DNA from: Callorhinus ursinus
Taxonomy: Eukaryota; Chordata; Mammalia; Carnivora; Otariidae
Direction of reading: 5' to 3'
Assembly: GCF_003265705.1 (NCBI RefSeq)
Contig: NW_020312935.1
Location: 8,211,995-8,275,994, forward strand
Length of the DNA stretch: 64,000 nucleotides
Under the pieces are notes generated by a model. It did not search any database. It worked only from the letters and a program-made list of their open reading frames with translations, and had not been told where the DNA came from. Below are positions 43,930-52,992 of this stretch, in pieces. The position numbers and the translations under genes are program-made. Position 1 is the stretch's first letter. Each line of letters starts with the position of its first letter.

Positions 43930-44087
43930 GATGAAGCACGTTCACACCATTTTAATGAACATTTTATATGTATAATATATGATATCTACAGTCATCACAG
44001 TCTATACTCTTTTATACATATTTTATAGAAAAGAGACTATAGTTCAGAAAGTTTAAAAAAGATAATTTATAAATGGCAGAGCAATCG
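43930..44087 (-). mobile_element. MIR relic, reverse
   Basis: 'agaaaagagactatagttca', 'gaaagtttaaaaaagataat' and 'ttataaatggcagagc' are reverse MIR core and head words. The SINE at 44107 inserted near its end. Confidence 0.6.
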
Positions 44088-44106
44088 CCATCTTTTCCTA
44101 AGTCTT

Positions 44107-44303
44107 TTTTTTTTTTAAGATTTTATTTATTTACTTGAGAGACAGAGATAGCGACAGAGATAATGAGAGAGAGCATGAGCAGGGCGGAGGAGAAGCAGGC
44201 TCCCCACGGAACAAGGAGCCTGACGTGGGGCTCGATCCTGAGACTCTGTTCTCATGACCTGAGCTGAAGGCAGCCACTTAACCAACTGAGCCACCCGGGT
44301 GCC
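44107..44303 (-). mobile_element. CAN-SINE, full length, 19-bp exact TSD
   Basis: Reverse copy with T-rich tail side, 'gagagacagagatagcgaca' inner part, and end 'gagccacccgggtgcccc'. TSD 'ccatcttttcctaagtctt' at 44088-44106 and 44304-44322 is exact and 19 bp, the longest here. Its right part lies in a 20-bp tandem duplication. Confidence 0.97.
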
Positions 44304-44310
44304 CCATCTT

Positions 44311-44350
44311 TTCCTAAGTCTTATGAACCATTCCTAAGTCTTATGAACCA
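44311..44350. repeat. 20-bp perfect tandem duplication overlapping a SINE TSD
   Basis: 'ttcctaagtcttatgaacca' occurs at 44311-44330 and 44331-44350 without mismatch. The first copy includes the last 12 bases of the SINE's right TSD, so the 12-mer 'ttcctaagtctt' occurs three times in this locus. Confidence 0.96.
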
Positions 44351-44590
44351 AGATGCCAAGATGCATCTTCCTCCAGGAAGTCCTCCTTAATGCTTCAGGT
44401 ATGGGTTAAGTGCCACCATGGCTGAGTTTCTACCCCATCCGAGTACCTGCCAATTGTATTCAAAGGGCCTTTATATCTGTCTCCCCCACTAGACCTTAGG
44501 CTCCCTAAACCAGGCACCTGTGAGGCTTGTTTATTGTTTCACCCCTAGCCCCCAGCACAGTCTACGTGCAGTATGAAAGTGAGGTTTTGA
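44345..44590 (+). mobile_element. L2 3' region fragment
   Basis: 'catcttcctccaggaagtcc', 'tccttaatgcttcaggtatg', 'tttatatctgtctcccccac', 'tagaccttaggctccctaaa' and 'cacccctagcccccagcaca' are L2 3' words in order. Confidence 0.8.
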
Positions 44591-44919
44591 ACGAACAATT
44601 TTGGATCTTTCTTACCCTGCAGGAGGATAATGGATGACTCTCCTTCTCGCCCAGGGCCCATACTCTGGGTTTTCATGTCTGTCCCCTTCTTCTTCATCCT
44701 CCTTCCTATCTCCCCATAAAACTCTGTCAGCTCCAAGTCAAGAAGAAGATTACTGAGTGCATGACTTCACCACAAGGCAAAAGTAATAAAAAAGAGTACC
44801 ATTCATTTCCTATCCCGGTGAAGTCTGCAGTTCGAATAACAGAAAAAATTGTCATTTACTGAGATGCAAATGATAACGGCAGGGTTGATAATAATAGCTG
44901 ATTTCACCCAGAATTTAGT
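44591..44919. other. non-coding, nothing recognised
   Basis: Single-copy spacer. A 63-codon minus-strand frame ends in the L2 and has no domain. Confidence 0.5.
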
Positions 44920-45085
44920 AAGCCCCTCTCTTTTTGCAAACATTTCCTCATTTAATTCTTAAAACGGTGATGAAACATACAAAGTATCATTATTCCTGTT
45001 TCATCGACGAGGGTCATAGTTGCTAAATCCTTAACCAAGAACACACACAATCATTTGAACGTAGTTCTAATTCTGAAGTCAATAA
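44920..45085 (-). mobile_element. MIR relic, reverse
   Basis: 'aacatttcctcatttaattc', 'ttaaaacggtgatgaaacat' and 'ttcctgtttcatcgacgagg' follow the reverse MIR order, with decay in the core. Confidence 0.6.
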
Positions 45086-45147
45086 AGTTTCTCTTACTCT
45101 GGCTGCCTTTCAAAATATGTATATATAAAGAATAATAGAAACGGTCA

Positions 45148-45320
45148 TACATTGAGCATCTATTGTGTGCCAGCCACTATTATACGCTCTATGTATATAA
45201 GTCATTTAATGAGTTCATGCACCCAGAAATAAAGTTAGTACCTCTTTACAGATTGATATAAAAGGAACTTATGGAGCTAAGCTGATCTAGAGAAGTTAAG
45301 GCAAGCAGCTACACCTAATG
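45148..45320 (-). mobile_element. MIR relic, reverse
   Basis: 'cattgagcatctattgtgtg', 'ccagccactattatacgctc' and 'tatataagtcatttaatgag' match the reversed MIR 3' half; the core near 45245-45300 is decayed. Confidence 0.75.
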
Positions 45321-46020
45321 ACCTCTTGAGTTCCATTCCAGGATTTATAGACAGTATTCTGAAGATTTATAAGCAAAACAGCAAGGAAAATATACAGGCC
45401 TTTATATGCCATTTTATCATATAATGAAGGCAGGGATTCCCCATCTTTGTCTCCATGGTTCTCCACAATGTGGCAACTCAGGCATGTGGCCCCTCCCAAA
45501 GAAAGGCCCTGCTCCTTACGACTGATGGGACATGTCTCAACACAATCTCTTTAGATTCATGGTGGAATGGCAATTATTTAAAATTGGCTCAGGTCTGCAT
45601 ACTCCACTGGATTCTTTTTTATCCCACTTTAAGTCTTTCCCTTGGGACAGCTTAAACAGCTCTATCTTTTTAATGACAAACTATCCATCGACAAGACTGG
45701 AAATGAAATCAAGCTTTTGTTTAGCAACCAGTGTGTTTATTTATTTTCCAAGTTCATGAGTTTGTATGTATGCTGCTCTTAATGGGCAGTGCATAAAAAT
45801 GCCTCTTTTTATTTTCCTTTCATTTGCATTGTTGCGGATAATGGCTATTATCAAGCCATTAGAGGCAGAAAAGTACCGTTTTTGCCTTCCAAGATGGGCT
45901 GTATTTGTGTATGTGTGTTCTATGCAGATTGGCCAATATGTTAAACTTTCTTTTTTACTTCTTCCTCTAGATACAGATGGCTCTATGTCAGCCACATAAT
46001 TTTTCCCACTGATGCACGGA
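45321..46020. other. non-coding stretch, no repeat recognised
   Basis: Single-copy. Several overlapping frames on both strands (66-77 residues) with no domain, which is the pattern of random sequence. Confidence 0.5.
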
Positions 46021-46170
46021 ATTATATATATATATAATGTATAATTACATATATATTTGTATGCACATACATGTGTATGTATATGCACACATATACATAC
46101 ATATATACTCACACATGTATGCATATACACAAGCATATTCATACACATAAACATACACACATGCACACAT
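46021..46170. repeat. alternating purine/pyrimidine low-complexity tract (TA/CA/TG)
   Basis: About 150 bases of TATA, TACA, CACA and TGTA words, for example 'atatatatatataatgtata' and 'acatacatgtgtatgtatat'. It yields minus-strand frames rich in Tyr, Cys, Val and Met (to 141 residues) that are not genes. Confidence 0.9.
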
Positions 46171-46621
46171 AGAAAATCTGCTTCTTAGATCAAAATGAAA
46201 AGTCTGTGCCAGGGATGTGAAATGAATTCTATTCCACATCAAAATCTGAAGCATTGTTATGTAAATCTATAACACCATGGTCTTGTTTTATACAAAAGGC
46301 TTGATGGACTGAGTCCCATACATAGCCCATTTAAGCTTTCATAGTTAAACTAAAATCACTGTCGAGTTGTATTTGAGAGGCACAACCATATGAATAAAAA
46401 CTAAGAAAAGTCATTCTTTATTCAGATGTTTCCAAATGTCTACTTATTGTAAAAACACAAAATAGTCAAATTTGGGAACTGACATCTTAAAAGATTTCAT
46501 CGATTCTTGGGAGCAGGGGGCATAGAGTGTAGGTTATTGGATTCTTTCATTCAAGGGTCAGAAGAGGATATTCATTTTTGTTTTCATTAGCATTTTAGGT
46601 AACATGGGTAAAATGAAGTTA
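46171..46621. other. non-coding, nothing recognised
   Basis: Single-copy A+T-rich sequence, no frame or repeat. Confidence 0.5.
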
Positions 46622-46810
46622 ACTAGCATTTATTGGATGTTATCATGTCCTAGGTCTTTTACAAATATTACTTCACATTGTCCTCTATGAAGAAGGTCAT
46701 TCTTTAAAATACACATTACTTCTATGAAGTATTATCTTCATTAAAATACACATTACTTCTATGAAGTATTATCTTCATTTTATTTGTTGGTGGAGCTGGG
46801 ACCAGGAGTG
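46622..46810 (-). mobile_element. MIR relic, reverse, with 37-bp duplication
   Basis: 'ctagcatttattggatgtta' and 'tcatgtcctaggtcttttac' are the reversed MIR 3' end; 'aaatattacttcacattgtc' and the later 'ttatttgttggtggagctgg' are decayed core. Extended by a perfect duplication. Confidence 0.6.
46704..46777. repeat. 37-bp perfect tandem duplication
   Basis: Units 46704-46740 and 46741-46777 are identical over all 37 bases; each starts 'ttaaaatacacattacttct' and ends 'attatcttca'. Identity inside an old, diverged MIR shows the duplication is recent. Confidence 0.97.
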
Positions 46811-46938
46811 ACTATTGCCAACATGCAAAGGTTAGATGGACAAGGACACAAAGACGAAGGCCCAGTTGTTGGTAGATTAAGAAAGCTAAGCTCAGTCTTG
46901 CGATGGAATTAAGGCCTGGAGAGACAGGATATATTAGA

Positions 46939-47151
46939 ACAGTGGTTTTTGACTGGGGCCTCTTGTCCTCCCAGAGGACACTCGGCAATGTCTGGAGACG
47001 CTTTTGGCTGTCACGCTAGAGGTGGGTTGCTGCTGGCAGAGAGTGGATAGAGGCCAGAAATGCTGCAAAACAACCTATACTGGATAGAAAGCCCTGCACA
47101 ACAAAAAAGTATCTGGCCCCAAATGTCAATAGTGTGGAGACAGAGAAACCC
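46939..47151 (+). mobile_element. MER5A hAT-Charlie DNA transposon (non-autonomous)
   Basis: Near full-length copy (consensus near 190 bp): start 'acagtggtttttgactgggg', middle 'cggcaatgtctggagacgct', 'tttggctgtcacgctagagg', 'gtggatagaggccagaaatg', 'ctgcaaaacaacctatactg', end 'caaatgtcaatagtgtggag' and 'agaaaccctt'. The terminal inverted repeats ('cagtggtt...' and '...gagaaaccctt') are decayed. It encodes nothing; a 122-residue minus-strand frame crossing it is spurious. Confidence 0.93.
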
Positions 47152-47281
47152 TTCATTCTCCACTTAAGACTCCTGATGTTCCTCTGTATTTTATCACTCC
47201 TGCCATTTTTATAGATCAGCATTCTAACCAAGATCTGGGAAACAAATATTGTGATGTTAGCATGTGTGTTGGGAGGAAGCA

Positions 47282-47505
47282 TATGGTAGAGGGACCAAAA
47301 GCAAACTCTGACTCTGCTACCTATAACTTGCACATCTTGGGGGAATGATTTACCCTCTTGACGACTGAGTTTCCTCCTATGCACATTAGGGAAATACTAG
47401 CACAAATCCCATGAGGTTCTTGAAAGGATTAAGTGAGATACTGCTTATGAAGAGTTTAGTGAGACACCAGGTACAGAGTAAATGCTCAACCACTTTGCTG
47501 TTATT
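47282..47505 (+). mobile_element. MIR, near full length
   Basis: 'caaactctgactctgctacc', 'gacgactgagtttcctccta', 'ttcttgaaaggattaagtga' and 'gtacagagtaaatgctcaac' give head, core and 3' part in order. Confidence 0.85.
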
Positions 47506-48669
47506 TTTATTTTCCATTGCTGTTATTAGTGCTTCATCTTTTGTTTCCATTTTTCTGAAGAGCAGTCAGTTTTTAATACTACCTTTTCTTTTTTAAAAAA
47601 GCTTTTATCTCAAGGTTAGGTAGACATGTTTTCACTCATTTTTGATTACAGACTGCAGTAGAATCAGAATGAGGAGGAGAGGGCCAAGCTGTAGGAGGAA
47701 GCTGTGGGCTATTTTTAAAAGAAATGCTCTTCTATGCACAACTCCACAAACACTTTCAATATGATATTGTCAGTATCTTATGGACATACCCAAAGCTCCC
47801 TGAGAGTCCCTGTCCTCACTACATAGCCAAGCAGCATCTCTATGCTAGGACTCATCTAGCATGGGGGATTGGAGCTTGGCCTTCAGCCCAGAGCTGTTGT
47901 TACCCAGCTAAGGAGAACATCAGACAGCCTGGGGGAGCTCACTGCAGATGTCTTGGGTGGCTTAAAATCATAGTCATCAAGCATGAGAAAGAATGGACCA
48001 GAGAGAGGAAATGGGTGAGGGTGGCAGAAGGGAGACAGAAAGCATGAACTAAGTATTAGAGAACTCAGAAGGTTCATTCAAGAAATTTGCTCTCAGCCAC
48101 ACTGCAAATACGGAGAAGCCAAAATTAAAGCTCCAGAAATCCTTCCTCTCAAGCCTTCTGATATTCTTCTTCAGACTAAAAGGAGTCCCCTGATTAGAAA
48201 AGCTATCAGCAGGATCCTGAATCCAGGCACTTACAAGAAAGGCAGATTGAGGCAATCTTGTTATTGATAAAACACTGTAAAGAATGAAATGGAATGTGTT
48301 GTTTACTGCCTAGTACAAAAAACAGAGAAATAAGAAATATCCATCAAACTCTCCCACATAGCAAATAAACTTTCTGTTGAAAGATAAGAGGGAATTCCTG
48401 TGTTAGATGTCAAATCCTTCTGTTAGTTATTTTCTGCCTGTGGGTGGCTGAGTATCAATACTCCTGGGTAGGTGTGGCTTGTACTCTTGTTTGCCAATTG
48501 GGAGATGCCACTCCATCATTTGGGGCCTCATGAATGACTGGAAAATTCCTTGGGCAAACTGTCATTCTAACTAGTGTACATCTATCTCCAAAAGGAAGAG
48601 TTGAGTTATTGTAGAACTCTGAAGCATGTTTGAAGGTTATCAACGACATTATGTGAATGGCACAGTTTA
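47506..48669. other. non-coding stretch, no repeat recognised
   Basis: About 1.2 kb single-copy. A 107-residue plus-strand frame (47724-48047) and overlapping minus frames have no domain. Confidence 0.5.
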
Positions 48670-48990
48670 CCATGACCATCAGCACCACCATCACCACTAC
48701 CACCACCCCAAATCATTATCCTTGTCTTCCTCATCACTAACATCATGGCCACCACCACTCCCATCAATATTATCACTATAATCATAATTCATAAACACCC
48801 ATCATCTTCATCATCATCATCACGACCCCCACCACCATCAGCAGCACCACCAGCATCACCATCATTCTCTTAATCATCACTACCATCATCATGATCATTG
48901 TCATCATTATCACCACCACCACTATTATCTTCATTAACATCACCATCATCATGAACATCATCATGATCACCACCACTACCATCATTATTG
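48670..48990. repeat. degenerate CAT/CAC trinucleotide-rich array
   Basis: About 320 bases of 'cat', 'cac', 'cag' and 'att' triplets, for example 'catcttcatcatcatcatca' and 'caccaccaccactattatct'. Interruptions are frequent, so it is an old expansion. It ends at a reverse MIR that starts near 49000. Minus-strand frames rich in Met and Val are its translations. Confidence 0.93.
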
Positions 48991-48999
48991 CTATGTATC

Positions 49000-49145
49000 A
49001 GGGACTGGGTTTGTATTAAATATTTCATTTAGCACTCACAGTATGAGGCAGGTGATCTTATTCATTAAAATTCCTTTCTTTATAGCTGAGGAAACTCAGA
49101 CTCATATGGGTGAAATTGTTTATCAAGGATCATATTTAGAGGGAC
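49000..49145 (-). mobile_element. MIR relic, reverse
   Basis: 'tatttcatttagcactcaca', 'gtatgaggcaggtgatctta', 'tttatagctgaggaaactca' and 'gactcatatgggtgaaattg' follow the reversed MIR. Confidence 0.78.
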
Positions 49146-49204
49146 ATTTCCCAGTACATAGCCATTTGTTAACATTGTACCCATTCTTCTGGGACTGATG
49201 CAAA

Positions 49205-49600
49205 GGTTCTGTCTTTCATGAAGCCACCCCTAATCCTCACTATTTTTTTAAAGATTTTATTTATTTATTGGAGAGAGAGAGAGAGGGAGAGAGACCGCCA
49301 GTGTGGGGAGGGGCAGAGGGACAAGCAGACTCCTCGCTGAGTGCAGAGCCCAATGATGTGGGGCTTGATCCCAGGACCCCAAGATCATGACTTGAGCCAA
49401 AGTCAGACACTTAATTGACTGAGCCACCCAGGCACCCCCCCAAATCCTCACTATTGGTGCATCTCTAACGACAGCATAGTCTGAGTTGCATTATGCTTGT
49501 TAGTGTACAGCTAATCAGACATCCCACCTAGCCAAGAAATGAGAGTAGAGTCTATTATTTCCCAGCACACAGTTAGCACTTAATACATTTACCGGTTGCA
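49205..49600 (+). mobile_element. L2-like LINE fragment, split by a CAN-SINE
   Basis: 'tttcatgaagccacccctaa' and 'tcctcactatt' precede the SINE; 'aatgagagtagagtctatta' and 'tttcccagcacacagttagc', 'acttaatacatttaccggtt' follow it. These are L2 3' words. The SINE came later. Confidence 0.6.
49245..49441 (-). mobile_element. CAN-SINE inserted in L2-like sequence
   Basis: Reverse copy of the 'ggagagagagagagaggg' subfamily with 'ggcttgatcccaggacccc' and end 'gagccacccaggcaccccc'. TSD 'taatcctcactatt' at 49231-49244 and 'aaatcctcactatt' at 49442-49455, one mismatch. Confidence 0.95.
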
Positions 49601-49974
49601 ATACTGGTGGCCTTTGAATAAATTTTAGAAAGATTCTGAATCTTTTCCTGCATCCAAATTAAAGCACTAAAATATACATTTATCTGTCTAATAAATGTAG
49701 TAGCTGAAAGACTCCCAGCTTGAAAAACACAAGATAAGGAGGAAAAATTGTGTTTAACTCCAAGGCTGATCAAGTTAGATGTTTTTTGTTAAAAACAAAA
49801 ACAAAAACAAAAACAAAAACAAAAACAAAAAACTTTCCGCTAAAGACAGAACTCTTGATTTAGCCTTTGTAGGAGCCTTGGGCCCAGGGCCAGGCCACTC
49901 TGTCCTACTTCACTATGAACTAACTATCAGTCCCTGGCAAGGTTAGAGCCTTTACCAGGTCATGGTTAATACAC
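49601..49974. other. non-coding with (AAAAAC)n
   Basis: Single-copy apart from the hexanucleotide tract at 49789-49830. Confidence 0.55.
49789..49830. repeat. (AAAAAC)n microsatellite
   Basis: Six to seven units of 'aaaaac' between 'tttttgtt' and 'aactttccgc'. It may be a decayed A-rich retrotransposon tail, but no body is recognisable beside it. Confidence 0.95.
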
Positions 49975-50100
49975 TTGTTTACCAGATAGTGAGCTCCGCA
50001 ACAGCAAAGACTTTTACTCACTTTTCTCTGATTCCCTATCTTAGCACAAAGCCTACCACACAATGGATGCTGGATGAATTTTTGGATGAATGAATGAATT
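49975..50100 (+). mobile_element. L2 3' terminus
   Basis: 'agatagtgagctccgcaaca', 'ttctctgattccctatctta', 'gcacaaagcctaccacacaa' and 'gatgaatgaatgaatt' correspond to the L2 end. Confidence 0.72.
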
Positions 50101-50124
50101 TGTTCTTTTTTTTTTGAATTTGTT
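50096..50124. repeat. T-tract flanked by a 9-bp direct repeat
   Basis: 'gaatttgtt' at 50096-50104 and 50116-50124 flank 'c' plus ten T. It sits exactly at an L2 end. It could be a minimal retro-insertion or a slip duplication. Confidence 0.55.
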
Positions 50125-50589
50125 ATTTATTAATTTTTCCAACTGTGTTAGGTGAGCCCCAGGGAATAGCTCCAGATCTCTCATGATAAAAGGGTATGAG
50201 AATCCATTGTTTGTAGGTCTGATTTAGAGCAGTGATGGCTGAGGTAGTTTTTGCTCAGGTGTGGGCCTCTCCCAGATGTGGGCCTCTCAAATCAGGTCTT
50301 CACCAGCTTTGGGGAGGAAAAGCTCAGCCACACGCAGGGGAATATGAGATTGGTAGAGAAAGGAAATCCGTAGCATCTAAACAGCCTTGAACACACACAA
50401 ACCCAAAAAGCCCAGCACGCATTTGGGAGGATGGTACCGTACAATTAAGGCTAAATTCTTGGGGAGAATTTCTTTAATGGTTTATGGCCAAAACCAGAGA
50501 ACTGAACTTTCTCTTGTTTACAGAGAGAGACCAAGATAGCAGGTTCTGGAGATTTACAGACTATGGAGACAGGCCATTGTCATCTCTTC
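50125..50589. other. non-coding, nothing recognised
   Basis: Single-copy sequence with no repeat or frame of note; 'ctcccagatgtgggcctctc' partly duplicates the preceding text. Confidence 0.5.
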
Positions 50590-51160
50590 CCTGACCACTT
50601 CAGTGCCTCATGACTAGTCTCCCAACACCGATCCATTCTTATCGCCCTCCAACTCATTCCCCTCACACCAAGGAGAGAAATTCAAGACTGACTATATTAT
50701 TCTCCAGCTGAAATACTTCAGTGCCTTTATAGTGCTTTTAGAGTAAATAACAGAATATCAGTAACCTTAGCAGGGTCCCACATGACCTGGCCACTGGCCA
50801 TGTCTCTAGTGTGCCCATGCAGCTCTTGATCTCTGGGTTCCAGTTACATCAGCTTCTCTTTAGTTTCTCAAGCACTTCATGGAACCCTATTCCTTCATCT
50901 ACTTACTTTTGACACAAATATCATCTGTCCTTTAGATCTCAAATCTGTCTTCACTCCTCCAGGGACATTTGCTCTGAAGAACCAGGCTCTGTCAAATCTC
51001 CCTCTCTATCATACGTCCTCAAAGCAGCCTGTACTTTCCCTTCATATCACTGAAATTCAGATGTTCAAGTTATAAGTCTACACATGTTTTTGTATCCTCT
51101 GCATCTACCACATTGCTGGCAATGTGTTAAGTATTCAATAAATATTTGTTAAATGAAAGT
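50590..51160 (+). mobile_element. L2 LINE 3' region, long copy
   Basis: 'ttctccagctgaaatacttc', 'gggtcccacatgacctggcc', 'gttccagttacatcagcttc', 'acacaaatatcatctgtcct', 'aagcagcctgtactttccct' and the end 'tattcaataaatatttgtta' track the L2 3' end well. Frames are closed. Confidence 0.85.
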
Positions 51161-51424
51161 TGTGAAATGGTGGAATATTATCTCAAAGAGAGAGAGAGAG
51201 AGAAAGAGAATTAGGGTCACCAGTGAGGCTAGTTGGAGAATTACCATGCTAACAGTCCAAATATCTCAACTAAGAGCCAAATAGTTGATCTATGTTTCTA
51301 TGCATGTGTGTGTATGCATATACCTTTCTGATTCTGCCTTGGTAGCCTAGTACAATATATCCAGAAGCATCACAAAAATGTCATTAATCCCCAAGTGAAT
51401 ATACAGGAACAAAGTCCTGTCAGG
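51161..51424. other. non-coding with a short (GA)n
   Basis: (GA)n at 51188-51205, otherwise nothing recognised. Confidence 0.5.
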
Positions 51425-51535
51425 AGATAGGGATTTTAGATTCTGGTTCCAAACTGACTGGTTGATTGACGTCTGTTTATTTATTTATCATCTCTCTCAG
51501 TTTCCTAATTCTCTTTTGTAATGATGATACATCCA
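51425..51535 (+). mobile_element. MIR fragment
   Basis: 'gattttagattctggttcca' and 'catctctctcagtttcctaa', 'ttctcttttgtaatgatgat' resemble MIR head and core; an A+T insertion separates them. Confidence 0.55.
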
Positions 51536-51665
51536 TCTTTCAATGACTTGAATAAGTCCTATTGTGTGCAAAGCTAACCTAGATATCTAGTGAAAATAGA
51601 AGGCTCCATCGCAGCACTAGGGAATCTTCCAGTTTAACAGGAGATAGACAAAGATATAAAATTTT

Positions 51666-51862
51666 TTTTAAAGATTTTATTTATTTATTTATTTATTTGA
51701 GAGAGAGCGCGCACAAGTGGGGGGGCAGAGGGAGAGGGAGACCCCCTGCTGAGTAGGGAGCCTGACACATGGGGTTTGACATGAGGCTCGATCTCAGGAC
51801 GCTGAGATCATGACTTGAGCCGAAAGTAGATTCTTAACCGACTGAGCCACCCAGGCACTCCA
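51666..51862 (-). mobile_element. CAN-SINE, diverged
   Basis: Reverse copy with 'ttatttatttatttatttga' at the tail side, 'gcgcgcacaagtggggggg', and end 'gagccacccaggcactcc'. TSD weak ('ataaaatttt' at 51656-51665 against 'ataaatcttt' at 51863-51872). Contains a partial internal repeat 'acacatggggtttgacatga'. Confidence 0.9.
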
Positions 51863-51872
51863 ATAAATCTTT

Positions 51873-52149
51873 ACAGTAACAAGGTTAAGTACCATTTTCA
51901 AGATTTGGATACAGGGTTTTGGGAGCAAGAGAAGGAAACAACTTCATGGCACTGCTTGGAGGAGTCAGAGATAGCTCTCCTGACAGGGCAGCTTTGAAAA
52001 TTAAGTTCAAGGATGAACTCATCTACCACAGATAGAACAACAGTAGGTACCAGCACTGGCGCTGGAAAAAAACATAGTGGTAATCCTACTCCACCTCGCA
52101 TTCACTGAAAGCAGATTTCCACGTAAGTCTCTGGGACCACCTTCCTCAT
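51873..52149. other. non-coding, nothing recognised
   Basis: Single-copy sequence with overlapping chance frames on both strands. Confidence 0.5.
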
Positions 52150-52275
52150 CCATAACATGGAATTTAACGGCCCCTCCTTTGCCATTTTGGGGTGGGATCA
52201 AGAGATACTATACACAAAGTACTTCTTATCAAAAGATCCGATGCACAGTAAGTGCTCAGTAAATGGTAGCTGGAC
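52150..52275 (+). mobile_element. MIR 3' fragment
   Basis: 'gatccgatgcacagtaagtg' and 'ctcagtaaatggtagc' form the MIR 3' end; the preceding core is decayed. Confidence 0.6.
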
Positions 52276-52849
52276 TTAATCATTTTTCCTATCCTCCATT
52301 TCAGTGACTGGCAGGTCAGGGAGCATGCTTTTTAACGGATTCATTTTTCTGTGGGGAATGGTTTGCATAACTACGCTAAGGGGCAAGGTAAGACAGCTGA
52401 CTGTTGTCTTTTGATGTGTTTTTCCCAAGGAAATCCTCACAGGCTCCCACAATATCGGTTTCCTTGCAATATCAGGAAATTACAGAACGCCATGGGGGTT
52501 TTTCAGGGGAAAGCAGCAATGGTGAACCTGGGGGAGATGAGATGCATGCAGATTCCTGCCAGGGCTCACGCTGGGGCCTAGGAGAGGCAGCATAGCAGGC
52601 CTTGTTCATTACCTCTAATAGCCTGAATGGTCCACCTTGATCCCTTGGGGAAAATGGAGAAGGGCTGAATGACATGGAGAACATGAAGTATTTTCAGGCA
52701 GAAAAAAGGAGAGAATCAAGCAGAGATGACAAGAGTGTGAATATCAACCATCCAAGTAAATCTGTAAATTTCTAGGCTCAGATTTCTGAGTAAAGTCAGG
52801 AGGGACACGAGGGCTCTAGATGCTTCTATATTAAGAACAATTAGGCCTC
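52276..52849. other. non-coding stretch, no repeat recognised
   Basis: Single-copy. Overlapping frames at 52351-52684 on both strands have no domain. Confidence 0.5.
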
Positions 52850-52992
52850 AACAATCTATCAACATTCACTCACCATTCAAGACTCATCCCAGACATCTCC
52901 CCTCTAGGATACTTTCTCTGATCCTTGAGGTCAGACCAGCCCCTAATCCTACCCCTGCTCACCCACTACTGATTCTGCATCCTTTGCAGCCA
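52850..52992 (+). mobile_element. L2 fragment
   Basis: 'caccattcaagactcatccc', 'agacatctcccctctaggat' and 'actttctctgatccttgagg' are L2 3' words (compare 'cctccaggaagccttcctga'). Confidence 0.6.

Noticed and set aside
45741..46254. Minus-strand frames of 141 and 69 residues rich in Tyr/Cys/Val/Met
   Set aside because: They come from the alternating TA/CA/TG tract. Composition is that of the repeat.
47016..47384. 122-residue minus-strand frame
   Set aside because: It crosses the MER5A transposon, which encodes no protein, and continues into a MIR.
48782..48985. Met/Val-rich minus-strand frame that looks like a membrane segment
   Set aside because: It is the translation of the CAT/CAC triplet array, not a membrane protein.
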